Positions 54,957-64,000 of a stretch of 64,000 nt of DNA are shown here, one piece after another. Position 1 is the stretch's first letter. Every line of letters starts with the position of its first letter. The DNA is from Syngnathus acus (Eukaryota > Chordata > Actinopteri > Syngnathiformes > Syngnathidae), in NCBI RefSeq assembly GCF_901709675.1, contig NC_051102.1, positions 11,231,412 to 11,295,411 on the forward strand. Reading direction: 5' to 3'. The notes under the pieces were generated by a model. That model saw only the letters and a list, made by a program, of their open reading frames with translations, was not told the DNA's origin and ran no database searches. The translations under genes were made by a program, and so were the position numbers.

Positions 54957-57900
54957 AAAGTGGTAAAAAAAGTAGGTCTATATTTTTAGAAAAAAGCTGC
55001 CAGGCAGCTATTCCATTCTAAATTGCAATACTTTTACCAACACTCGAAAGTTGAATGGTTGCATTAAAGATGATCAAACATAGCAGTAATGGTGTCAGCA
55101 AACATATTTAAAGTTCACTTGACTTCATTTCACACTCGCGCGCACACACACACACAAAAATCCTACTCGCTAATCTTTCCACAACTTGATCATCCTAAGC
55201 GTGGTAAAATAACCACATTCCCGCTTTCGGTTATGACTAAACTAGCGCTCCTCCTTCTCCTCAATCCTCTTGACTGCAGATCCATTTCATCCATCCGTGG
55301 CGAGCTCGTGCCATATTTGGTGCGCAAGCAGTTTTCCAAAGCGAGGAGCAGTCCAAAACGTCAAGATGACAGTGATGAGCAGAGCCAGACGAAGAGTGAC
55401 AACTCGACAAACAATGGTTAGCATCACACCACTGCATTTGCTCGGGGCTGAATTTATTCTCCCGTATGAACATTTGTTTGGATCGATGGACGTGTTTATA
55501 GTTCCCACTGATATGACATTTTGGTGGCGGATGCGCTTCATGGCTTCTCTTCTCTCCTCGCAGAGCTCCTGATCTCATCACGCGACGATGGCCTCCTCCA
55601 GCTGGCCCAGGAGCGCTCCTGCTGGAACGACCATCACGGGGACATGAGCGAGGCGTACCACGGCGGCAAGCTCCGTTGCTACGTGCACATCATGGAGCAG
55701 GGCCTCTGCTACCGCGTCAACACGCTCGCCGCCTACATCGAGGCCAACCGCCTGGTAAGTTGCATAAATGTTTCTCGTGGTCCGAATGAATCATTCCGCT
55801 CATTTTTTTCTTTCTCTCTCTCTTTCTGGTCCTTATGCAAGGTTCCCAAGCTTTTGTTGGAAGAACCAGCAGTCCACCCTTCTGCCGTCATTTCGGAGCG
55901 ATGTCAGGTTTGTGTCAGCGGTGGTTTCGACATCTTGTCTGGTCAATTGAGCTTGCGCTAATTGTCCTCAGATGGTCAGATGATCTCAGAGTTAATATTG
56001 GACTTTGATGAGGATCACACGTGGACTGCTGCGTTTGGCGACTATGAGTAATGTCTCTGCGCGCTGTCATCTGCTCAGATGGGATCCGACAGCATGATTG
56101 GGGCTCTGTGTCAGATCGCAGATAAGACCTCCATAAAGAGGTCCACCATCGGAAGCTCCACCGCAATTAAGGAGAAAGTCCGAGTGACCAACTCTATCAT
56201 CATGCACGGGGTTACCGTAGAAGAAGAGTGAGAACACACACACACACACACACACACCGGCTCTGAAGTGAGCTCACAAATACACACCGAGAAAGACTTC
56301 TTCCCTCCCGGCATGTTTATGCTTGAGGCCCTAATTGCAACCCTAAATGGTCGTGCAAGATGAAGTTGGTACACGCTCACTTTGCTTACTAATGATTTCA
56401 ATTTTTTTTCCCTCGCCAAGATACTGTCAACACCCAAAAGCTTTCCACGTGTGGGGGCTTCTTAATGCCCCTGAATCAAACACTCCTGCTCGCTGCCCTT
56501 TCTAAGGTTATGATTATAAATGCATACCGGCGTCGTCAAGATGTTGAGAACCGGGTCAAGTTTATTCTTGTAACATGACATAACCTTTTAGCATTCTGAC
56601 ATATACCATTTTGATTTGTTTTCTTTAACAACACAACTTTTTTCACAATTTTGCAGCAGATCTGATCGTGATTTGCAATCACCCATTTTGCATACAAATG
56701 CTAAATATCTGCAGATCCCATCCAGCTATTATTAGAGTCTTTCTTTGACGAGAATTGCACCTTTTTCTGGTATTCTCATGACATGATGACATCATTTTTG
56801 CAACGATACAATATTAGGACTTGTGCCTATTTTCCCCTCATCATTTTGAGACCATTTTTTTCCCCCCACCAAAATGGAACTTTTTTTCAAATCCGAGATG
56901 TGCAAATGGTGGCTGCTGGTGTGCGTTGTGTCATCGATGCTATGTAAATGGGCGGTGTCACAGGTTTTGTTTTCCATCCTCCCTCCCTCCCTCCACGGGG
57001 TGGAACAAGGCGCACCGGGCTCACAATGTGCCTATTGCTGTGCGACCAGCCAGAGGCCGGCTCCAAACAAACAGCGAGCTGCTCAAGTGAAGCACACAAC
57101 ATCCCAATATCTCATTTGACCGCTAATTTACTTGGCCACACCAGGATTCCCGCTGCTTACGGAATTTGCAGAACACTATGAACCCTTGTTACTCCACACA
57201 GTCAAATCTTGCGCCATTTAGGAAATGAGGGAGTGGAAGTCTGCCGAGCACATCTGAAAAACATGTTGGCTTTGGAGATAGGAGCTTTATAGATATAGAC
57301 ATGTATATATCTCTCTTTTTTTTTTATTAACATGAGTTTATTTCGGTCAAATAATTGAACTGTTACATTGGACGGGCTCTTTTTTGGCCCCCCCCAAAGT
57401 TTCGCTTCAGTAGTTTTTGCCTAATCTCAATCGTAAACAACCGAGCGAGCCCGACAAACCCTTCTTTGCCGAGGAATCCAAATCATGTGTGATGCTGCGC
57501 ATATTTCACCCATGTCATCGTGACGCCAAGTCACTCATTGGTGCAGCTGCAACCAGAAATCGCTTGTACTTCAAGAAGCAGAAGCCACTGTTGAATTAAC
57601 ATGTAGAGCTGAGATTCATCTTGGCCCGGACTAGAGGCGACCTTCTTAATGCACTTGTTCAAAAGCTCTGCTTCTTTTCTTGCTCGCTCCTTTCTCTAGA
57701 GCCAGTCCTCAACGCCATCTTGAGGACAGCGGCTGGCCGGCCGGTCGGTCGGCCAGCCGGCGCGGGGACCCTCATCGTGGCCACGTAGGCGCCCACACAA
57801 AGGCATGAAAGAGCGAGAGAGTTGCCAAAGAAAGTGGGCAAAGCAAGGAGAGAAAATTGCAATTCTTTCTTTCCTTTCCATAAGAAGGAAGGAGAAAGAG

Positions 57901-58346
57901 GGGAAGAAAGAAAGAAAGAGAGAAAGAAAGAAAGAGCGAAAGAAAGAAAGAATGAACGAAAGAAAGAGCGAAAGAAAGAGAGCCAGTATGAGCGGATTAG
58001 CAGACCCCGGCCGGCCATGTCGACGAAACCCCTCGCATTTCTGCTTTCTTTGTTTGGGGCTGACCAGAGCTTGTTGACAAAGCGCTGCGTGTTTGGGAAG
58101 GGGGATAGTAGGGGTCAACTTTACGGGAGGGGGTACAACAAGAGGTGGGGGTTGATGTGTGTGTGTGTGTGTGAGTGAGAGAGAGAGAGAGAGGATGGGG
58201 TGGTCATGGCAAGGAGGAGCCCTGGTGTGAGTAATTAGTGGTGTTTCAGCTTTGAAACTTCTTTGGTGGTCTCTCGCTAATGTTACAAAACTGGGATTCT
58301 TGTAATCTCCCATCACCAACTACCACCACCGCCATGGCAGTCGCTT

Positions 58347-58396
<50 letters not shown>

Positions 58397-61300
58397 CGTC
58401 TTCCACTCTTTCCTGGCTTAACCACCTGAATAAAACGGGCCAATACAAACCTGTCTGTTTGGGAGCTACAGAGGGCCAAGTGTGTGTGCGTCACTGGCCG
58501 GGCAAGACCAACATGTGTTCACCACCGGTCTCCCCAAGCTCCTGAAGCACGCACACGTTCTCCATCCCACACATTTCACACACACACACACACATACACA
58601 GCCTCCATGTTCAGCCAGCACAAGACTGTCTGTGTGTCCTCTCCAAAAAATGTTATGGCTATGGTTTGGCTGAAGGGGAACGGTTGGCAGCGCCAGCTCA
58701 GGTGGGAGTTGCAAGCCAATGTCCTACGACCCGCTCACGCATGTGCCCATCGTTGTTGTTCTTTAATCTAAATGCTAATGTCACGTCATCGGGCCCGGTG
58801 GGTGGGGATGCTGGATATTTCAGAGCAGGTGAACGGCGCGAACAGGCCTGACGTGCCCGGCGTGGCACGACATCAGTGGCGGGCGGGCGGGCGGTTGGAA
58901 AGCTGTGGTCGCACTGGGCCGCTCCCACTGTGAATGCTCGTAACTGTGTGTATGCGGACCTTTTTGAGGAATTAACAAGCGCAGATCTTACATAGGCGCT
59001 TTGAAAGACTAAATGGGCAAATCATGTTTTTAACTTAACAGTAAAGCCTTTTGACTCTGGAATTTTGGGTGCTTCTTTTATCACCTCTCAAATATTCTTT
59101 CACTCTCTGGGTGTTCTGAACTCCTATTTCCACGTCAGTGTTGTATCGAGTCGAATAATGCTCATTGTAATGTAGCTCATTGCGGACATTTTAAAAATAG
59201 AATCTACTTTCATTCATTTCAATGTCAAAAGAAGATTGGCGATTTTGTCAAAAACTCATTGTGGTTCAAACGCTGTTTTTCAGGTGCAACATCCAGGGGA
59301 GCGTGATCTGCAACAATGCCGTCATTGGCCGAGGCTCGGACCTCAAATACTGCCTGGTGGGAAGTGGACAACGGATCGAATCCGCAGGTGAGCACAGCCT
59401 GAAAATGTCAAAGCTGCTTTTTTTTTTTAAATCGTTCATACATGTTCAGATTTGTTTTTCTTCAATCAAAAATAATCATTGCCTTGATATTTGATATCGT
59501 AAAAGAAAATGCATCAATGTTCCCATCCATCAAAAATACCACAAAACGTTTCCTCACCTAAGTAAAATGTATGTGTGGTAAATGTGCCAATGAAAGACTT
59601 TTTTTTTTTTTCCTCTCTTCTCCATATGATCAAGCGATTGTATTTTTTTTTTGGCTTTTCGTTTCCTTAATCCTCTTGTAGCCAAAGCTATATGGGAGTG
59701 TTTGTGCGTGAGTGTGTGTGTGTCACATTGATGGAGAGGTTAGAGAGCAGGGCCAGAAGAGGACCACCCGGAATTCAACAGCAGCGCCCTCCAGCCACGT
59801 CCAGCACACACATGCACGTTGAGAGAAAGAGATGCACGCTCGGGCCGCTGCGCCACCTAATTGCGAGAACAATCGAGAAACCGCGCTTTGACTCTTGCTT
59901 TAGTTTTTGCCTTCTTGGAAGTGAAATCTATTTTTGACAATCTGGTGGAAACTACAATGCATTCATTATGGCAGAGTTGAATTGGAGTCTCATTGTTTTG
60001 GACATCATTGTGCTATAAAGATAGGCAGGTTCCTCTTTGGGTTTTTTTTTTTTTTTTTTAGGGAGATTCTCCAGTGTAGCAAATCTGATGGTGGTTTTGG
60101 CAGAGGTGCAACTACTGGCAAAGCACGCAGGCAGTTGCTAACATGATATCATCCCATGCTGGAAACCCGCTTGCGTAATTCTAGTGCGTAAGCCAGGCAG
60201 CCAAAGTTCTGTCAGACAAAGACAAAGCTTCATCTTTTGTCTCTTTAATGGCCCGAATGGCAGTTGAGTTGATGAACTATTTGTTTTGCCTGCACCAAGA
60301 CGGACGGCTACACCGGTGTAAATCGAATCATTTTACACTCCTTTCCTGAAAGTCAGCAAAAACAACAATTCAAAAACGCCACTCTAGGCTTGCAAATTTG
60401 GTTGAGGGAAATTGCAATTACAGAGGGTTAGGGTTAACACGTTTATGTGTGGAAGGTAGGGAGGATTTACAGTTCAAAAAACACATTCGTAGAGAGTAAA
60501 AAGGAAGAACAAATTGATCATATTCAAAGGAAGTTAGATAATCAAATAAAAAGGGACGGACGGTAGGAAAGAAGAATAGATGACAGATAATGCGATTGAT
60601 CCCAGTCGCATATGATGACATTTATTAACGTGAAAAAAAAAGCAATGTAGGCTGCTGAAGACGTTACATGATCATTACTTCTCAAGCTGTGAGGAGAGAA
60701 GGGCCACCCAGACTGTCCGCCACACGCACACACACTGCAGTCAGGTGTTGATATTAGAGCATACACACACACACACACTGTACCTTTGTGCTGTGTGCTT
60801 TGAAATGGCACACAAACACTGGGTGTGTTTTGTATAATTCCACATCGCCTGTAATGTTCATCGGTGAGCCGTCAGACTGACTTGACTGCGTCTGGCGTGT
60901 CACTGTGGGCTCATCCACCTGCACTGTGGTGTGGAAAAAAAACATTTTGTTCCAATTGGTAAATACAGCGGTGAGCCAACTTTCTCCAGATACGGCCGGC
61001 GGCCATTTTTTTGCGTGATGCTGCCTTTATACCTACAGCGGTGAGCCGCCTTCTCCAGATACGGCGGCCATTGTTTTTTGTCATCATTACTTTCCGTGAT
61101 GCTGCCTGCCGGCCGGCCGGCCGGCCGGTTCAGCTCCCTTTCAACTCTATTTTTCCTCTCAACACAAAACTCCACCAATCGGCGTCGACAGACAAAAGCG
61201 GAGGCGCTCGGACGTCAGGTTACCTCAGTATTTGGGTTCAGGACAAGTCACGGCAATAAATCCAGCAGCCTCGGTCTCGCTGTCCCACGCCCCATTTGTC

Positions 61301-61914
61301 TTCCCGTCCACACAGCTGAGGAAAAAGCCGTTTGCAAAGAGATTCCTTCACACTCGAAGGCGCTTGGCGTGAATGGAACATTATTCTCCTTCAGCGTTTG
61401 CTTTGGATGGCTCCAGATGTCGGAGGGCTCGGGCGGAGGCGTGCGTGGCGGCTGAAGGCAGACGTACTTTCAGGCATCATCTGTTTCCTTTGTGAGGTTC
61501 AGGTAGCAGGCAGCATGAGCTAAGTCTGTCTCCACGCCGCATCTGCTTCTGGAGCTGGCTCATCTCGGCGGAATTCGAAAGCATCGGAAACCACGAATTA
61601 GGCTTGAAGGCAAAAAAAAAAAAACAATCTCCCGTCATGTTCGGATTGGCTTCAGTCTTTCCTCTTTTGTCCTTAATGTGTGTGATGTTTATACAAATGC
61701 AGGTTGTAAACGAATGAACTTATTATATTAGGTTGGAATGAACTCTAATTCATTCTGAATGCAATTTACATGGCAAAGATGTTTTTCCAGAATATTGCAA
61801 AAGAAGGCCACCTCTTTCCCTTCCGGTTTGACTGTTGTCATTTTGTGTTTTGTGTCTCTAGCTGAGCGGACCAATGAGGTCATTGTTGGCACAGACCAGC
61901 TGATGGAGATCTAA
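46503..61914 (+). CDS. eif2b3: eIF2B subunit gamma
   Basis: Catalytic-subcomplex subunit of eIF2B, the guanine-nucleotide exchange factor that reloads eIF2 with GTP; it pairs with the epsilon subunit in the cytosol. Eleven coding exons: 46503-46650, 47454-47611, 49893-50052, 50153-50264, 53978-54067, 55280-55416, 55564-55754, 55842-55907, 56079-56227, 59284-59387, 61862-61914; 455 residues (human 452). The N-terminal nucleotidyltransferase-like domain holds [11 protein letters not shown] (9-19), [31 protein letters not shown] and [21 protein letters not shown] charged low-complexity linker lies near 244-268. The C-terminal left-handed beta-helix (about 335-455) holds [36 protein letters not shown] and SGQRIESA, ending [12 protein letters not shown], nearly as in human. 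The ATG is the first after the acceptor and aligns with the family start. Confidence 0.97.
46848..46879. repeat. (TA)n microsatellite in eif2b3 intron
   Basis: About fifteen TA units followed by GCGTGCGCGCG, a purine-pyrimidine alternating tract. Confidence 0.9.
47612..49892 (+). other. eif2b3 intron after coding exon 2
   Basis: 2.3 kb, no exon seen. It contains (GT)n at 49134-49150 and a short GGC-repeat patch near 49201-49216. Confidence 0.7.
50353..50390. repeat. (CA)19 microsatellite
   Basis: Pure CA run. Confidence 0.92.
50672..50708. repeat. (CA)18 microsatellite
   Basis: Pure CA run 280 bp from the previous one. Confidence 0.92.
51382..51404. repeat. (AGCT)n short repeat
   Basis: Five palindromic AGCT units, TTAGCTAGC...GCTAT. 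Confidence 0.85.
54925..54951 (+). repeat. (CAG)9 triplet repeat in eif2b3 intron
   Basis: Nine pure CAG units on the transcribed sense strand, between coding exons 5 and 6. A C10-type run (54847-54857) lies 70 bp upstream. Confidence 0.92.
57903..57982. repeat. (GAAA)n tract
   Basis: Purine-only tetranucleotide repeat with GAGC and GAAT interruptions. Long open frames on both strands here are repeat artefacts. Confidence 0.9.
58350..58394. repeat. (CA)22 microsatellite
   Basis: Pure CA run of about 45 bp. Confidence 0.92.
60964..61106 (+). repeat. Two-copy tandem duplication
   Basis: ACAGCGGTGAGCC...CTCCAGATACGG...GGCCATT...GTGATGCTGCC occurs at 60964-61025 and again at 61034-61106. Copy 2 carries a short insertion (TTGTCATCATTACTTTC) before GTGATGCTGCC. 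Confidence 0.88.
61108..61128. repeat. (CCGG)5 palindromic patch
   Basis: GCCGGCCGG repeated, directly after the tandem duplication. It contains many overlapping NaeI/FseI-type CpG sites. Confidence 0.85.
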
Positions 61915-61983
61915 GTGACCTCACCTGACCGTCACAATCCGGAAAGCGCTGACACACTTTACACTCTTTGTAAGTTGTGTTTC

Positions 61984-61989
61984 AATAAA
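61984..61989 (+). terminator. eif2b3 poly(A) signal
   Basis: AATAAA 70 nt after the stop, so the 3' UTR is very short. Confidence 0.85.
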
Positions 61990-62028
61990 AACTCAAATCC
62001 ACTCAACTCATTCTTTTCACATGGTGCT

Positions 62029-62034
62029 TTTATT
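62029..62034 (-). terminator. Possible poly(A) signal of a convergent gene
   Basis: AATAAA on the reverse strand, 40 bp past the eif2b3 signal. It could mark the 3' end of a minus-strand gene entering from the right edge. Confidence 0.35.
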
Positions 62035-64000
62035 ATTACTGCGCTTTCCTAATCGCCGTACTCGATGATTGAGTTCCGCTGATAGGAGTGTGGCGCGCTC
62101 CTCCCTCTTTGTGTTCCCAGTGTGTGTGTGTGTGCGTGTGTGCGCGTGTGACGTTGCACGCTGTGCAGCTGTGAAAACCAGAGACGTCGAGCAAAAGCGG
62201 TGGGAGTGGTGACCACAAAGGAGTGGGGGGTTCCGTTTATTTGTACACAAAAATGGTGTATGTGTCACTTCTGGACCACCCAACATGATCCTGTATCAGT
62301 TAACAGCAACACTCCGCCCTCGCACGCACACACGCACTCCTCGGAAGCGTACTCACAGCCGCCGACGCCTTTCTTCTTTCTTTTCTTCCCCCAACCTCAT
62401 CTTTTTCCCCTTTTGGTGTCACAAGATTTATTGCATCCCTTCGACAGAGCATTTCTTAAATTACAGGTTGGAAGTTCTTTATAGAGACGACGCGGACAGA
62501 GTTGTCTATGTGGAAGCTTTGTGTTTGCGTGTGATTTATGACGGCCTCGCTTTCCTTTTGTGTCTGAGTATAAAAAAAAAACAGGATCGTTTTTGATGTG
62601 TCAGTAGTGGTCGGAGGAAAGCATCACTGATGAGAGAGCATAAAACACTTGGACGAAATTGACTTTGAAAGGCCCCCTCCGATGTCGCTGTACAGTCTCG
62701 TCGGTAGCCAGCCCGTCCGTCCGTCATGTGGTTCGGAAGAAGCTCACAAAGCGCGAGATGCTTTTCATAAGTCGCGACTCCAAATGTGATGCCACAAATG
62801 GCGTGCATTGACGCGCTCAAAAGTCAGGAACCCATTAGCTAATCCAAGCTGGGGGAAAAAGGCGCGACCTTTTAACACAACGCTCACAAAGAGTTCCAGA
62901 TCTTTGATAGAACTGTTTCACTGATGTATTCTTTGGCACTTTTTTCACAACAAAAACATTCATAATTGACCAGCACGTCGAGGCAAATATTTTTGTTTGC
63001 ATGAAGGCGTTCAATGAATTCACCGATGTGAAGATTTCAGGCTGTTTGTCAGCTAGTGTTGACTTTTGTCACTATAAAAAAAAACAACAGAACTCTACCT
63101 ATATTCTCATAGCACAAGCCTGTCGCTTTCTTTTAGAAGCCAATGTCTCCATTTGAAAGGCACACCCGAACGTGGTCCAAACCACATTTGGGGCTCTCAC
63201 AGTCTTGAGCATTTTTCAACCATCTCGCACTCTGACCTCTCTGGCGCGGCTCATGATGAGACGTGGCAGCTGCTGGTGTTTGCATAAAGCTTTTGTATAT
63301 TTACACAAAGACCCCAGAGTCCCCTCAAGACAACGCCACCGTGGCCAAGAAGCCCGCCTACCAGTTCATTGGCGTGTTTGCTCGTGTGTGTTCGCACATT
63401 GATGCGTACACTTACCTGCGTGTGGCCGTCTCACAAACTCACTCGGTAGTTCTGGACCTACCGAGGCGAGGCGAGGCGGGTAGAGTAGCCGAAAATGCAC
63501 TCAAGTACGAGTGCTGTAACTTTGTAAAGTCACAAGTAGCACTTTTGATGTCAACGTCCTCCACGAGTTGTTGTAGACACAATGTTCATCTGGCATCAAT
63601 GTCCCACTTTGAATGGAGGGAATTTGAACAAGAATGTTGGCATGGCATTGTTTTCGGCATGGTGCGGTTACCTCAGTCTTCCAAATGGGTGTTGACAGTT
63701 GATGGTCCAATTGTGATGTTGACACCCTCTGATGTCTCTCACATGGCCCTAACCCTCCAAAATAAAATACAGCTGTTGTTACTGCTTTGCTACTCCAGCC
63801 GCACTAACCAGCCGCACTCGTCACGGCATGCACGCAACGCAACGCAACGCCGTGCGTGTGGTCGCGAAGGATGGCTTGGCTCCGGCCAACTTTTAGACGT
63901 ATCGGCCTTCGCCTTTTGTTTTCCTTGAAAAGTAATGAAAATGATGTCTGGAAATGAAAGTCTAGAGTTGCAATGAATCACTCTGAATCCGAATATTGCT
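62035..64000. other. Right-edge sequence, no coding exon recognised
   Basis: About 2 kb with a (GT)n/(GC) mix near 62120-62150, a T/C-rich stretch near 62360-62420 and GGCGA and CGCAA short repeats near 63470 and 63832. No frame matches a known family. It may be 3' UTR of a minus-strand neighbour. Confidence 0.45.

Larger units (their letters stand above)
56228..59283 (+). other. eif2b3 intron after coding exon 9
   Basis: 3.1 kb. It contains (CA)n at 56235-56256, (CCTC)n near 56980, a CCGG-rich patch near 57735-57762, the (GAAA)n tract at 57903-57982, (GT)n then (GA)n at 58157-58192 and (CA)n at 58350-58394. No extra exon is recognised. Confidence 0.7.
59388..61861 (+). other. eif2b3 last intron
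   Basis: 2.5 kb. It contains T runs (59606, 59646, 60039), a telomere-like TTAGGG doublet at about 60424-60436, a 60-70-bp tandem duplication at 60964-61106, and a (CCGG)5 patch at 61108-61128. Confidence 0.7.

Noticed and set aside
57659-58319. 207-codon minus frame rich in Ser/Phe/Leu and plus frames rich in Lys/Glu/Arg
   Set aside because: They are driven by the (GAAA)n tract and adjacent (CA)n inside an eif2b3 intron.
60424-60436. Telomere-like TTAGGG doublet (similar doublets near 42281 and 63749)
   Set aside because: Only about two units each, too short to be interstitial telomere arrays.

Overview
The window is nuclear DNA of a vertebrate, almost certainly a ray-finned (teleost) fish. 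All five protein genes have GT-AG introns and match vertebrate families from end to end. The introns are short to medium, the spacers are rich in (CA)n, (GAAA)n and (CTGC/CTGT)n microsatellites, and there are an L2-type LINE, LINE 3' tails and solo LTRs of the kind common in fish. No bacterial, organellar, tRNA, rRNA or CRISPR features were seen.

Layout, left to right. (1) 159-1166, minus: the 5' end of a tenascin gene, giving signal peptide, trimerisation coiled coil and 3.5 EGF repeats; its neighbours identify it as tenascin-W (tnw/tnn), and the rest lies off the left edge. (2) 1167-10560: a 9.4-kb gene-free spacer. (3) 10561-11284, plus: mrps14, three exons. (4) 11783-13407, plus: cacybp, six exons. 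(5) About 14030-14752: a 5'-truncated L2-like LINE with an open reverse-transcriptase C-terminus and a (TCTAAG)3 tail. (6) 15878-21501, plus: plk3, fifteen exons, 665 residues, with an upstream TATA box and an AU-rich 3' UTR. (7) About 22.9-45.7 kb: a 23-kb interval with no recognisable gene. It holds two solo LTRs with perfect 5-bp target-site duplications, two related LINE 3' tails in opposite orientation, a duplicated 43-bp block, long G and C runs, and a few exon-like open segments of unknown meaning. (8) 46503-61914, plus: eif2b3, eleven coding exons, 455 residues, with a likely non-coding first exon ending near 45968. (9) 62.0-64.0 kb: no coding exon recognised; a reverse-strand poly(A) signal 40 bp past that of eif2b3 hints at a convergent gene whose coding part lies beyond the right edge.

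The genes do not form one pathway. They are an extracellular matrix protein, a mitoribosomal protein, a ubiquitin-ligase adaptor, a stress/cell-cycle kinase and a translation-initiation exchange-factor subunit. The notable point is linkage: TNN-MRPS14-CACYBP sit together on human 1q25 and PLK3-EIF2B3 on human 1p34, whereas here the two blocks are joined between cacybp and plk3. I found no convincing new biological system. The items most worth checking are the synteny junction, the in-frame stop-free mrps14 intron, the paired solo LTRs and the unexplained exon-like segments between plk3 and eif2b3.
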